From assembly GCA_947561715.1 (NCBI GenBank), contig OX387202.1, positions 10,057,001 through 10,121,000 of the forward strand: a stretch of 64,000 bases of DNA, written 5' to 3'. The translations under genes were made by a program, and so were the position numbers. The notes under the pieces are model-generated. The model did not search any database. It saw only the letters and a program-made list of their open reading frames with translations, and had not been told where the DNA came from. Shown in pieces: positions 25,301 through 37,132 of the stretch; within the stretch, counting starts at the first letter, position 1; every line of letters begins with the position of its first letter. Source of the DNA: Ascidia mentula (Eukaryota > Chordata > Ascidiacea > Phlebobranchia > Ascidiidae).

Positions 25301-28202
25301 AAATATAATTAACTGTTTTAAACTTTCAATCAACGAGAAATTGGCCAACGCTAATAAAACATTTTGGTGTTGCGCAATAAGCACCCCTTGTGAGCCCCCA
25401 GTAATTGCGCAAAAACCTGGGACCATAAACAAAGTTGGAAGTGGAAAATTACAAACCATTCCCCGGGGTCGTCGCTCCCAAAGTTAATTAATAACTTGCA
25501 CAAACTTTAAAGTTACCCGTGGTGTCGCAGGTATGTTTATCCGATTTTGCCGCGTGCGTTGAAACGACCAATACCGCCTCTGGTGCTGGCCTTTAATTCT
25601 AGGGTCTCTTTGGATTAGGATTTTTTTATTTGCCAGTAAATATCTTATTCCTGTAAATATTGTAACATAGTGAAACATGAAATTTAAAGTGATAAGGTTC
25701 TTTCTCAACTTGAATTGAATCACTTTTGGACTGGTTTATCAGTTACCAAGCTTCAAAGCATGGTTCAAGCTCCAAAAGTTTGTTGAAAATGCCTGCTTAC
25801 ATTTGTAATACGATAATTCTAAAACTAACACCATGGAAACCTTTAAAAGTTAAAAAGGGATAAGTTTAACAGCCAATGTAAACCGTGGTATGGAAAATTG
25901 ATGGAAGTTTACAAGTTACATCCCCAGCATATGTAACGTTTGTTCGGTTCTCAACATTTTATTTGCTAACCAATATAGTCGCCGCCAACGAAACATCCGA
26001 CGAGGTGGTCCATGTTAAACTACAAGCCACTTGTTTAGCGGGTCAGGCCGGGTCAGACTAATATGATTAGTTATCAACAAAGGTAAACACAGTCGCCTGA
26101 TTGTGCCACTTAATTTGATAACTTTTTGTCATGTGTTGTCTTTATGCAACTTAACCGCGTGAGGCAGGAGTGGTTAAATATTGTAAAAATATTTTGGATT
26201 GCAACAACTAGACGTAAAGCATGATAATAATTAGTCCATTGATTCGCTCATCCTTTTGTAGCAAAACGACTTTTCGCCTTTCACATGGGTCCCCAACGTG
26301 ATCACCTTTATGGTTTTATCGGTTTCCATAACATTTTGTTTCTTGTGTTTATTGTATACCCGCGTACCTGTTGTTTTTGCGTGCATGACAAATGATTTGA
26401 TTTCGATTTGAGTAACACCTTAGTAGCAGTTTGGTGGAAGTCACAAAAGTGTGACCCTGTGCCAGATGGTAACAACAAAACCAACTTACATCTGGAGTGA
26501 AGAGGTAAGTTACTCCTGTCCCGGAACCTTTCAATGTGAGACCTCGCACCAAGAAAATGAACAACACCAAATATGGGAAAGTAGCTGTGACGTACATTGC
26601 CTGAAAAATGCGAAACATCAGCGAAGTTATTTTGTGTTTATTTGCAGTGCTTGGTCGAAATCTGTATTGTTAAATTGTTCAATAAATCGTTTATTTTTTC
26701 GAATGAAGAAGCCAAAATCATAACACAAAGGTATACAGTTTACTATACTTGGGTGCGATTTGAAAGTTGAGTTGTGAAATTGAAATGAATAAGCTTAATA
26801 AAACATAATCAGCTTTATATGTGGATAATGCATAAACTATTGCACACGATGAACCACTATTTCCTTAAGGCCATATGGTATATCTACACTTCAGTCGGAC
26901 TAACGCCGCTTACCTTTCCAGAACTTTCGATTCCCTTGATCATAGTAACCCAGATGAGACCCCAGGCCAGTATAAGGCAAATCATCACCCACCACACAAT
27001 TCCACCAGATTCATCTATAGATGAGCTGATATCAAGTGTTTTGCGATACCAGAAATAATCGGTCGTTCCACTGTTCTCGCATTCCAGTACGTACCCGGTC
27101 AAATTCTCATTAACAGGGCAGTTGGCGTATGGGAGAGGATCCTGTAAATCAATGGTTCTCAACCTTTACAAATAGAAGTTTTTTTTCTCGTCCAATCTTT
27201 TTCATTTAGCGTAGTAAGTTTTACGTGCAAATGAGATTTCAGTTAACTAATTTAAATGCGAGTCTTCAAAAAAATATCAGGGACATTCATGACTTTTTTG
27301 AAGACCTTTTTGAATAATACACAAGTTTCACCATATTTAAAGTCAGATTTAAAGTAAAACGATTCGAAAAACCACTTGTCGACTCACCGTGAAAGAGTTG
27401 CATATGTACCAGAAGCACCATGCGATGATGGTATTGTAGTAAAGGCCGACCATAAACGACACGACCAAGCTGGCGATGCCAATTCCGCCCAGGTAAGGGT
27501 GAAACTTCATCCACGAACCGATCGCACCCTGGCGCAATCTTTGGCCGACCGCGAGCTCCAGCAAAAAGAGGGGAATTCCCTCGAACACGAGCATGAGGAT
27601 GTAGGGTATAAGGAATGCACCTAATGTGTGGTGTTAATGTGAGTCTGAACAATGGTTACAGAATGCAAAAGCCGCGATTTGTGGGTATACAGTCTGAAGG
27701 TCAAGATATCCATACATAATTTTAGCATGTAAAGTGAATGTTAAGATACGTTAACATAGTTAGACCAGACACAGTCACCAATTCTACTAATGAGACCTCA
27801 TAGGTCGAAACAATGTGTCTAGTCCATTGCTTAAAGATACCGCTTCTTAACGCAAATTAACAACCACCAACCTCCTCCGTATGTCTGTGCCAAGTAAGGA
27901 AACCTCCAAATGTTTCCCAGACCTACAGCATACGCAATACAGGCCAGTAAGAACTGGACCTGATTGTCCCAAGCTGGGCGACCGCCCTTCTCTTCCTCCG
28001 GAATGTGACGACCCATGCCTACGTCATAACCGTCAATGACGTCATCAACGATGCTTTTGACACTGGGAGGGTATGTTTTGTCCGTGTGGATTTTAGGTGG
28101 AATGTCGGAGTTGGTTTCTTCAGAATCGCCGTCAAAGGCAGAATTTTCGTAGACGTGTTTTCCGTCCATGTCCGAACCTGTCCGATTTTGCAATTTGTCC
28201 AA
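19354..28202 (-). CDS. SLC6A18/19/20-type sodium-coupled neutral amino acid transporter (gene B)
   Basis: Ten exons, 5' to 3': 27872-28202 (ATG 28202), 27388-27620, 26914-27141, 26490-26600, 22492-22733, 21395-21545, 20784-20979, 20386-20545, 19763-19949, 19354-19563. All phases agree and give 682 aa. A polar N-terminus of about 85 residues precedes [12 protein letters not shown] in TM1. Other landmarks are [100 protein letters not shown] and [18 protein letters not shown]. These match SLC6A19 more closely than other SLC6 branches and predict a sodium-dependent neutral amino acid symporter. Gene A is its tandem duplicate on the same strand. Intron phases and most exon lengths are shared (111, 160 and 233 nt), except that gene A has an added intron in exon 2 and one extra base in its exon 6. 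Intron 4 is 3.76 kb, much the largest in the window. Confidence 0.92.
20106..20126. repeat. Poly-A tract in an intron of SLC6 gene B
   Basis: Uninterrupted run of about 20 A residues between exons 8 and 9. No SINE body is recognised next to it. Confidence 0.8.
22734..26489. other. Large intron of SLC6 gene B
   Basis: 3.76 kb without a supported nested gene on either strand. It holds a poly-G run near 23315-23327 and a short hairpin (GATGGGTGC at 23092, GGCACCCATC at 23122). Open frames near 24833-25266 and 25484-25723 show no family features. Confidence 0.45.
27761..27821 (+). repeat. Degenerate hammerhead-like repeat in intron 1 of SLC6 gene B
   Basis: The core CTAATGAGACCTCATAGGTC is followed by GAAAC (27787-27811). 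GACCT/AGGTC forms a 5 bp stem II with loop CAT. Upstream AGACACA and downstream TGTGTCT can pair as stem III, followed by the NUH-type triplet GTC at the expected cleavage position. The conserved G of CUGAUGA is A here, which inactivates known hammerheads. It aligns with the element at 63.4 kb (shared ACCTCA-AGGTCGAAACA and CTCACCA/GTCACCA). Confidence 0.5.
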
Positions 28203-28489
28203 AAATTTTGGTTAAGTCTTAGTTGGTTGCATCAAAGCTGTAAAGCACGGCAGGTTGTGAATAAAATGGTAATTGAAATCTTCTCAGGAATATCTGCTGC
28301 GATTTTTTTTTATTAGGCATAAATTAACTAAATTCAAATTCTGAATAAAAACAAATTCTGCACGTGGTTTTCTGCAAGTGTATACTGTTATTTTCATCGA
28401 AAGGTATTTCCTCTTTCCACAATTGCTACTAACTATGCTAGTTTTTTTTCTGGTAATTAAAGTCACATTACCTAATTTAAGGTAATTTT

Positions 28490-28893
28490 TAGTGATGCAC
28501 CGAAACAGCTATTTTTATATTCGGCCGAAACCGAATATTCGGCAAAAGTTGCCGAATTAATTCGGCCGAATAAACCGAAACTAATTTTGGTATCCATCTC
28601 TTTAAACGCAATAAATTTAAACAAATCATGTGCTGGATTAGATCTGATCCTATCATACAGCCTTTTATTGGCGCTTGAAGAATAACCTCGTCTTCTGTAC
28701 CAACTGCTTAAAGTTGATTTTTTGTCATTTCTGTGAAAGTCAACAAATGAAAGAACATATTCGTACAGTTTAAACAATGATTTTAACCTTTTCAAACTTT
28801 GCGTATCAGCGTTATATGCAGTAAAAAAGTTTTTGCGAAAACCTTAGTTTCGGCCGAATAAATTCGGCAAACCGAACTTTCGGTGCATCCCTA
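28490..28893. mobile_element. hAT-type MITE
   Basis: 404 bp element flanked by the perfect 8 bp direct repeat GTAATTTT (28482-28489 and 28894-28901). Ends are TAGTGATGCACCGAAA and TTTCGGTGCATCCCTA, with sub-terminal copies of TTCGGCCGAA and ATTCGGCAAA in both arms. Eight-base target duplications and this end type are characteristic of hAT transposons. There is no transposase frame, so it is non-autonomous. It sits about 290 bp upstream of the gene B start codon. Confidence 0.9.
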
Positions 28894-28901
28894 GTAATTT
28901 T

Positions 28902-30997
28902 GGTTACTTGAAAAGTAAAAAAAAAAATTTGCAGGTCAAGGGTCTGAAAATTACACCCAAAAACTATCAACGCTACACGATTTATCTGAAAATCAAACCC
29001 CTTGTGGCATAATCTCTTTCAACTCTCAACGATCACACAAGATGTCCGTTGCCAATTAACGTTTGCGCGACGAAGGGCGACAAGGAAAAAAGAACGCTGT
29101 TTTATATTCGGCTGTTTTGCTGATGTAGAACAAACATATGCGGTATAACATTTCCTTTTTTCTGCCGCACCCCTGTGTGTATTTGGCGAGCATTGTTCGT
29201 GTGTTCGTAAGTTTGATCAGTGCATTACGACAATGTACCCACACAAAGTTGGGATAGAATATGAGTTGACTTTTGCAGCGTCGTTAGGAAGCAATAAACA
29301 GAGCATTAACTGAACACAACTTTATTCTGGTCAAAGTGCACACGTTTATGTGTCGAGTCTGCGCTTATTTACAAAACACATGAAATCTTGGCATGCTTTA
29401 TCATATTTCTTGTACATTGAAAGTTAAAAGAAAACTGTTATAGATTTGTAATTTTGAACAGTTTAGTTACCTGATAAACTGCCGCTATAACCTTGACGTA
29501 CATTTCAGCACAAACATTCCACGCATGTTTGCAACCTAACTAAGTCCAAGAGCCATGACATTGCAAATCTACGCAAGAGGCTATATACCTGATTCTTCGA
29601 ATATCTTCAGCCACTATATATCACTTATAGCCTTTTCCACAATTGTTTGACAAACGTGTCAGATTTTGTTATCGCAATATAGGAAGCCACTGCAAGGTTG
29701 CTCTCGGGTTACGTGTCCCATCTTATATGCTACAATAAACGCAACAGCGTAAAAAGTACGTTGCTATGATACCATCAAACTGTTGTTGATCATTAAGGCA
29801 TACAAAAAAACCCTGGATGGTAATTAGGCCTAATTCTCATTAGATCTTCCAAGCGGTTTTGTAGAAGGAAATCCATTGCATGGAAATCTTTGTATACTTA
29901 CAAAATTAGTAGCAACACATCAAATAACTTTTGCGATAAGCACACCGTTTATGCCATTACATGTGCTCTTATGAGATAAGGAAACGAAACACGTTGCTAT
30001 TACATCATGTAAATTATGATACGGCGTACTGACTAGATAGCAAAAGGTGAAGTGTATAACACCTAACGGGCGTACCAAGCGTCGCCATGTTAAGTTTTAC
30101 TTGGATATGTTAACCAAAAGTTGCTTACATCTGAAAAACCGCTAATGTTTAATCTTGCGTAGTTATTCATCGATATGATACAGGTCAAAGTACAATTTTA
30201 TCACGTGTTACACAATCGCATTAGGCCTACACAAAGAAACGCGATTATTCGACTAAACGGTGTCTCAGATGTCAATGTACGGTTTGTTGGCTTAGTTTAC
30301 AAGAGGTATTCTGGAAAATTCTATTTTTGTAAGAAAAAGTGAAGTTAAAAAAAGCATCACTGTATGTTTTCAGTATTGCTTTGTGCAAGTAAGCACTAAC
30401 GAGCGCCCGAAGTGTCATTTTTTATTGTCTATTGAAGTTGTTTTTACCTACAGAAGTCTGTCGTCTATATATAGCATGAACACAGGAATGAAATCGCCAC
30501 ATGTGACGCTGGTCACACGGTTTCCGCAACCTTTGGCATAGATCAACAACGAATAGAAATTTTCAACTGTTGTATGGGAGGGAGGCCTATTTACTGAAGA
30601 TTTTTGTTAAAATCGACAAACACAGTTTGATTGGTTTCCTATGAGGCCCCCTTCATTTTGTTTAAACTTCATCTCGCTGTCTCATAAACAAAAACTTCTT
30701 TAATTTGAGTGTATTGCCTCGAGTAAGATGCGAAAAACCAAAAAACGAATATGAAACAAGCTACATTAGGCATGCGCAAAGAATAACCATAACAATACTG
30801 ACGGAACATAAAAAGATACAACAGCCTTACTTCGAAATCATGCGGTTGACGTCACGGGCAGAGTGTGACGTCAATAGTACGTCACAAAGAGGCATACACC
30901 TGAGTGCATTACTGACATTCGTCAAGATACCTTGTCTTGGATCTCTTGCGCCAACTGGCGGTAAAAATATGTTGCATAAAAAAGGACTTTATTGCGG
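28902..30997. other. Intergenic region upstream of SLC6 gene B
   Basis: 2.1 kb with no supported exon on either strand. The right end should contain the 3' UTR of the LRP-like gene (stop at 30998) and the CRE-like cluster listed separately. The open frame 30705-31181 on + is antisense overlap with the last LRP-like exon. Confidence 0.45.
30842..30893. promoter_or_regulatory. Cluster of CRE/ATF-type sites
   Basis: Within about 50 bp lie TTGACGTCAC, GTGACGTCAA and TACGTCAC: two copies of the palindromic core GACGTC and one half site. CREB/ATF factors bind TGACGTCA. The cluster lies about 110 bp past the 3' coding end of the LRP-like gene and 2.6 kb upstream of SLC6 gene B, so its target is unknown. 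Confidence 0.4.
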
Positions 30998-33900
30998 TCA
31001 CGAATTATTCTCTATTGTGTCACTTGAAGTACTTGGTGGAAACGAAAAGGGATCCGTGAAGTTGTGTGATGGCATTTCTCTCATTTCGACTGGAGAAAAT
31101 GCCCTCGGGGGTTGTCTGAGATTTGCAATCTCCTCATCAACTTCTTCATCACTTCCTCCCGCCTCCAGCTCCTTGATGTGAGCCGGAGGAGGATAGAATG
31201 AAGTCGGTTTTACTGTTCTCTTGAAGAGCAGAAGAGCTTGCGTGGCATCGAGCTCCTGAGATGAAGAAGAAGGAACATCCATTTGATTTGATTCAAGGGA
31301 AAGCACGAGGCTGTCACTGTCTCCGCTCACCGAGTCCGGCTGATTTTCCAACTGATGAAATGGAGGTGAGACGTTGCCGCTCCTGAAGATATTTCTCCAG
31401 AAATGCGGATTCCGGTTAGAACCAAACTTTGCAAGAAACCGGTTGATCATGGTTCCAGAAGGAGCTTCATGGTCGACCACAATATCGTCTCTGTTGTCAT
31501 GGAGATGAGGAATTGGTGACCCCGAATTTTGGGGCTCCACAATTTCGTGATATGCCGGAGGATTCGGATAGACACAATTGGGGATGTCCTCCACCATCTC
31601 ATCAGAGCAAGGAGCTTCCACCATCACCGGTCGAATCCTCTTCTTTTTTGGAATAGGAGGAGCTTGATCCTCGTGGGAAGAGCTCGCTTCAGTTGTTGCA
31701 TCCTGGACTTCATTCATTGATGAGGATGGAGCATCTGGATGTTGATTGCTGGGATGAGGAAGCTGTTGAACTTGTTCCTCAGGGGTGGGTGATGGAATAG
31801 GTGGCAACGGAATGTCAGGAGGTGGTCGAACTATTTGGTCTTCAGAAATATTTGGCTGCACAATCTGTATGTTTATAAAAGCATGTGAAAAGGGATTTTC
31901 TGTGCAAACGAATCTTTACAAATTGCACACAAACAACTAAGATTCAAGAATTAATTGAAAATTAATGACAAATAGATTGGACCAATTACGGTTAGTTACT
32001 TTACATTTTTTTGTAAATTAGGTTAACTACTGGAATTTTTGCATACACTCCATTCCAGCATGATCTGAACATTCATTTAAATCATTCATAAATATGCCAA
32101 AATATTGTCCTGTGTGTCATTCTGTGGCCGTACACGTCAAACCAATACGAACAAGCACAAAATAACATTGAAATACCGTATTTACCTCCACAGACCCATG
32201 TGGAGCTGCGGCGGTGGCGCTCGGGTCAGGTCTGGCTCGGCGTAACTGCGGGTCCCTGTGTCTGTGGCGTCTGCGGCTACGGCGTTCTCTGTTGTTTCGA
32301 CGTCTTCTACTTGAACCTGAACTTCGACGGAACGACGAATCGGGACTATCACTGTCCACACCATCTACGGTCATGGAATAGGAGGGCGGGGCTTCACGTT
32401 GCAATAGTTGCTGTAGAGTGCAAGTGATTGGTGTGAGAAATTGGCCAAAGGTTGGTTATACGCGAGTGTTACATCCTAGGTATGTATACCCAGTGGTCGA
32501 TTTAGAAAAAATATGAGGGGGGTGTTCGGTTTCGGTACATAATTAATGAAGCTGTTAGATGAGGTTAAAATGTTTTTCGACATTAACCATGCCAATTTAG
32601 CTTTAAAAGACAAGTAGCACATTACAGCAGTTAAGCGAAATATCGAACAACTTCTGCGAAATACAAGACTTTTTAGTTGCTTTTGTGCATGTGCGTCTAG
32701 TTTAACGAAAAACTCTTACGGAGTGCGGTTTTTGTATAGAAATTGTAGCAGAATTGAATAAACTTATAAGGTCGCTCTTTCGAAAACGGTATTGTTGACG
32801 GGTTATTGACCAACGGCACAACAAACGATTGTTTCATAAGCGGTCATCGCTGCGTGAATGTAGCGCTCGCGACCGAAAAACAAAGCAACCAAGGAGACGA
32901 ACAATTTGTCGTAGTGTTTGTTCCTGCGTAGCAGAAATTAAACGCACTTTCACACCCCTTAAAACAACGTGCCAAACTGCTGAGGGCGGTGTTCTGACAA
33001 GCTGTGATCTTCAACTAAACCAAGTAATCCGAACAACATAAAATCATTAATTACCATGTGACATACTCACCCTTGCAACTCTTCCTAGTGGTGTTGGAAC
33101 AACTTGTCTGGTTCTTCTGTTTCTCGTTGCACTCCTTAGTGTGTAAAGTTTACAGGAACATCCAAGTGCAACAGCAAGCAGCAAACCACAAATCAACGAT
33201 CCGATGATAGCAGCAGTGATTACTTGTCTACTAGCTGTGTCTATAAAAGCACAAAACAAACTTCATGGACAGACACTTTTTGCCAGTATTCACATGGTGC
33301 TTAGTACAATGTTCTGCAGTTTATGTTGTGTGTGAACTCTTTGCAAGTATCAAAATAATGACTTGAGGAGTTGCAACAAGCCACTATTAATTGTGTCATG
33401 CACTCGTATACTCCAAATAAAGCGTTTGTATTATAAAAAAATAATTTTAAAGATGTTATAGCTTGTATAGTGTCAGTCCACTTCAAAATCACTAAACTTT
33501 TGCATAAACTAAACAAGGCCTTCTTGCTTCAAGTTTCAATTATAGAAATTTTTTTAAAAAATATATCAGGAACTTACAAGCGCAACCAACTTCATCTGAT
33601 GCATTGGATGCTTCAGAACAGTCTGGCTGTCCATCACACCTCCACCGTTCATAAATACATTTGTTGTTTTCCTGACAGTGAAACGCTCCAGGCGCACATT
33701 CCTCTGCAAAGTTGGAATTTGTTGTAAGTGGTCGGACTAAGACCAAGAGCATGAAATGCAACATTTCAAAATTTTGTAACTTTAAAAAAACTTGATGCCA
33801 TCTTATCAGAATGGTTTTAGTGAGAGAACAAAAATCCTTCAACAGAGCATGAGCATATAGGCCAAGATTGCTGATAAGGAAGTCTGAATTTGTCATGTGT

Positions 33901-36900
33901 GACAAAGGACACAGAACAACACAATGTTTAACACCTCATCACTTACAAGATAATTCATCATTATGACTCACACTGACAGTTGTTACGTCATAAAACACTA
34001 CACTATAATGTGTTTTGGTAGGTGGTAACTGCTCATACAAGTGACCCTTACTGGTATAACATACTACCAACAAGCAGCAACATAAAAATTATAGAAAAAA
34101 ATCTATAGTTTACATTAAACGTTTAAAAGTTAAGTCTTATTACATTAATTATTTCCTTTGTGTCAAATAAAATTATTCAAGTTAATTTATTTTGCATGAA
34201 AAGTTGCAAAACACATGACAAGGGCACTGATAAAGCCATAAAGGGTATTGTGGGCAATTTAATCATACACAGTACACTGGAACTGTGACCTCCATTAGAA
34301 ACTGTCATAATTATCATGATATTACGAAAGTCTGGCTCATTGTGGAAACAACACAAGCGAGGCTAAAAGGTGTCTGTGACAATCTGAATCAACTCTGACT
34401 TACTGCACTGGGATTCATCCACTCCACTTGAACAGTCTTTATTTCCATCACAATACTGTTTGGCTGTGTAACAATTCCAGGTGTCACCTCCACACCAGAA
34501 CAAATCGTTTGAACATGTGTCTGCTGTACAAAAAGATACATTACAATCAAACTTGTGTTTAAATAAGGAATTTTCACAACTTTTCAAAGAAGGAAACAGT
34601 GATACAAACAGCTTTCAATCAATATGATTTGATTTCAGATTACTTTACTGTCGCCATATTTATATTAAATATCCTTATGTTGCTTTTTAGTGATATGATT
34701 ACATAAACGTAAATATGTGTGCCTAGTTAAGACCTTGGCCAATACAATACATATGCAAAACTTCACAAATTACTGCCACTTGTACAATGTAGAGAAGAAT
34801 GTGTATATATATATATTGTACAAAAACAACAGTTCACAAGCAAGCAATAAACTAATAACTTACTGCAGTCCAGCTCATCAAATCCTGAAGCACAGTCACG
34901 TTGACCATTGCAATGTTGACGGCTAGTGTAGCAAGTATCCTGGTCACCACAAGAATAAGAGCCAGGCAAACAGTAACCTTGACAATAGCAAATCAGTTTC
35001 GTTAATTGGAAAGAGTTAAAATATGGCATTCCAGTCACATTATCGATTTGTAATGAACAATAGTCACAGGCCTTCAATCCAAAATTTATTTTGGTTAAAG
35101 CAGGTTTAAACAGAGTATATATATATCACATTGTGACATTTGTATCAATATATTTCGGCACTAAAAAGCTTATTTAAAATTGTGTCTTTTAAAATCTATG
35201 TTATAGGTAAATAAAATATGGATTATGTTAATTGTTTGACCAATTATAAACATTACAAAGCATTGGCAATGTAGTTGGTAATTAAATGCATTAATCAAGA
35301 TAAACAAAGTATGGAACATAATCATTTGTTTCTTCAGGTCATGTATGTAATATGCCATTGCCAGAGGCTATTTCGAAGACTAGCTTTTAATACATATATA
35401 TATATACCACCTATTCAACAAAGTTAAGACCATAATCAAATCAGTTACTCAAACAAAATTTACAGACGCAGGAACTGTAATAACTAAACAGATTTAACAA
35501 ATAGGTGTTACATTAAAGGCTAGTCTTTATTTAAAAACAAACCATAAAATACATCATATGTAAGCAGTAAACATTGTCATTTATTTACTAGTATTGTTTT
35601 TTCATCATTTATATATACCTTTAACTTTCACAGTAGCATTGAAACCTCGTCCATATCTCATATTATTCCTGTATCTTATCAACATATTTGGTCCCGTCGA
35701 AGTAGCCAAAACTTCACCTGTCCTGACTGTGTCATCGCAAACATGGTTCCTAGAAATTTTAAAAATGACATAAAAAAACTATTTTAGAATCAGTACGATA
35801 ATGGGTGACCACATGTTAGTGATGAACTTACAACTCTGTTTACCAATGTCTGTTTGACAGGAGTTTTTTAAAAAAAAAAAAGATTGGCAGTTACAAGCAC
35901 AACCCTTCATGTGACTTTACCCATTCGTTATTAATTGGCGAGCAATTGGCATTTTAATAATTGCACAATTAAACATACCATATTAGCGGACTTGATTCAT
36001 CAGGTCCATCATACACAGAAATGTATCCACTCTGATAAAAGTCACATTCATTCAGGACAAATTGTAATGGCAGGGAACTGGAATCTTCCAGTAACGAAAT
36101 ATTCCATGCACAGTCTGGTACAATGTTCGAGTTTGGAAAACCAACACTTGTAATGATGGTGTATGAATGAATTTGCCGGTTTATCATACATTGGTCATCT
36201 GCAATAATGTAAACATAGTTAAAAGTTGAGGGTTGTTTTAAAAGAAATTTTGTAATACAACAAAACACACAGAACCAAACATGACAAGCATTAATTGACA
36301 ATAATAAAGCATTGAAATGTTTGTTGCTTTAACTATGTCACATACCAACAGAGTAGTTTAGTTTGAAAGCTGGCATGGTGCCTCTGGTATTTTTGGACAC
36401 CAGAGTAAGATTTATCCAATCCCTTTTCACTGTAAGTGTTTGAGGTTGAACATCACCACACCAAAATCTTTTTACAGATGGATAAACTCCTGAAAATGCA
36501 CCAAGAATTACTATGCACACTTCCTTAATGAATTACACACATATTTAGCAACCAGTATATAAATGTAATACAATGTGTTTACCATTTGCTGTGTAGTATT
36601 GGTCGCTTTGAAGAATAAGGTAGCTTGTTTCACAACTTTTGTCAATGTTGACATATATCAAACTAAAAATATTGTGCTCGGTAAAGAAAATACTCCGACT
36701 ACTATGTGGTTTAAGATTCATAGATAAAAATATCCAAACCTTAATGTAATATATTTTGGTTGAAATAATCGCAGTTTCCAGCATTTTGACACCACCGACG
36801 TGTTTGATTTAAAGTCAATACTTCCCTCATTTCCAAGAGTTGTGCAGCCTAGAAAAACATTTCACAACTAAATGTAACATGTTGTGTAATAAAAACAAAC

Positions 36901-37132
36901 ATGGGTAAAAAAGTATATAAAGTACCATCTTTAGATGCAGAAAATGGGTTAGCAGTGTTGTAGTTGACATAATGGGAAAACAATGATGAACTCCTCTTAA
37001 TCTCTGAAAAAAATTAAGTTTAAAGTTTTATCAATGTTTTCTTCTCAATACAGTTCAAAAAAAGTAAATGTTTTATAAAAGTAATCACTTACCAGAAAAG
37101 ATAAACAAAAAAGTCAAAATCCATACACGCAT
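30998..37132 (-). CDS. LRP3/LRP10/LRP12-type receptor: CUB-CUB-LDLa(x3)-TM-Pro-rich tail
   Basis: Thirteen exons, 5' to 3': 37093-37132, 36926-37003, 36740-36848, 36583-36662, 36346-36489, 35979-36198, 35619-35749, 34864-34977, 34404-34523, 33578-33703, 33071-33240, 32186-32410, 30998-31864. They give 807 aa. A signal peptide (MRVWILTFLFIFS) is followed by CUB1 (about 40-150), CUB2 (about 151-267), three LDL-receptor class A repeats (268-305, 307-345, 347-387, with the CxxxxxDC...SD-type calcium ligands partly kept), TM (about 393-415, AAIIGSLICGLLLAVALGCSC) and a 390-residue tail. Tail motif QREAPPSY matches LRP3/LRP12 tails. PPSY and PPAY are WW-domain ligands and DATQALL is an acidic dileucine endocytic signal. 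Vertebrate LRP12 has LDLa repeats between the CUBs; none is seen here. The 77 bp intron inside CUB1 uses a weak GTTTGG donor but restores the domain. Confidence 0.87.

Noticed and set aside
30705-31181. 158-codon frame on +
   Set aside because: It overlaps the antisense of the last LRP-like exon and the CRE cluster; the - strand frame is the real one.
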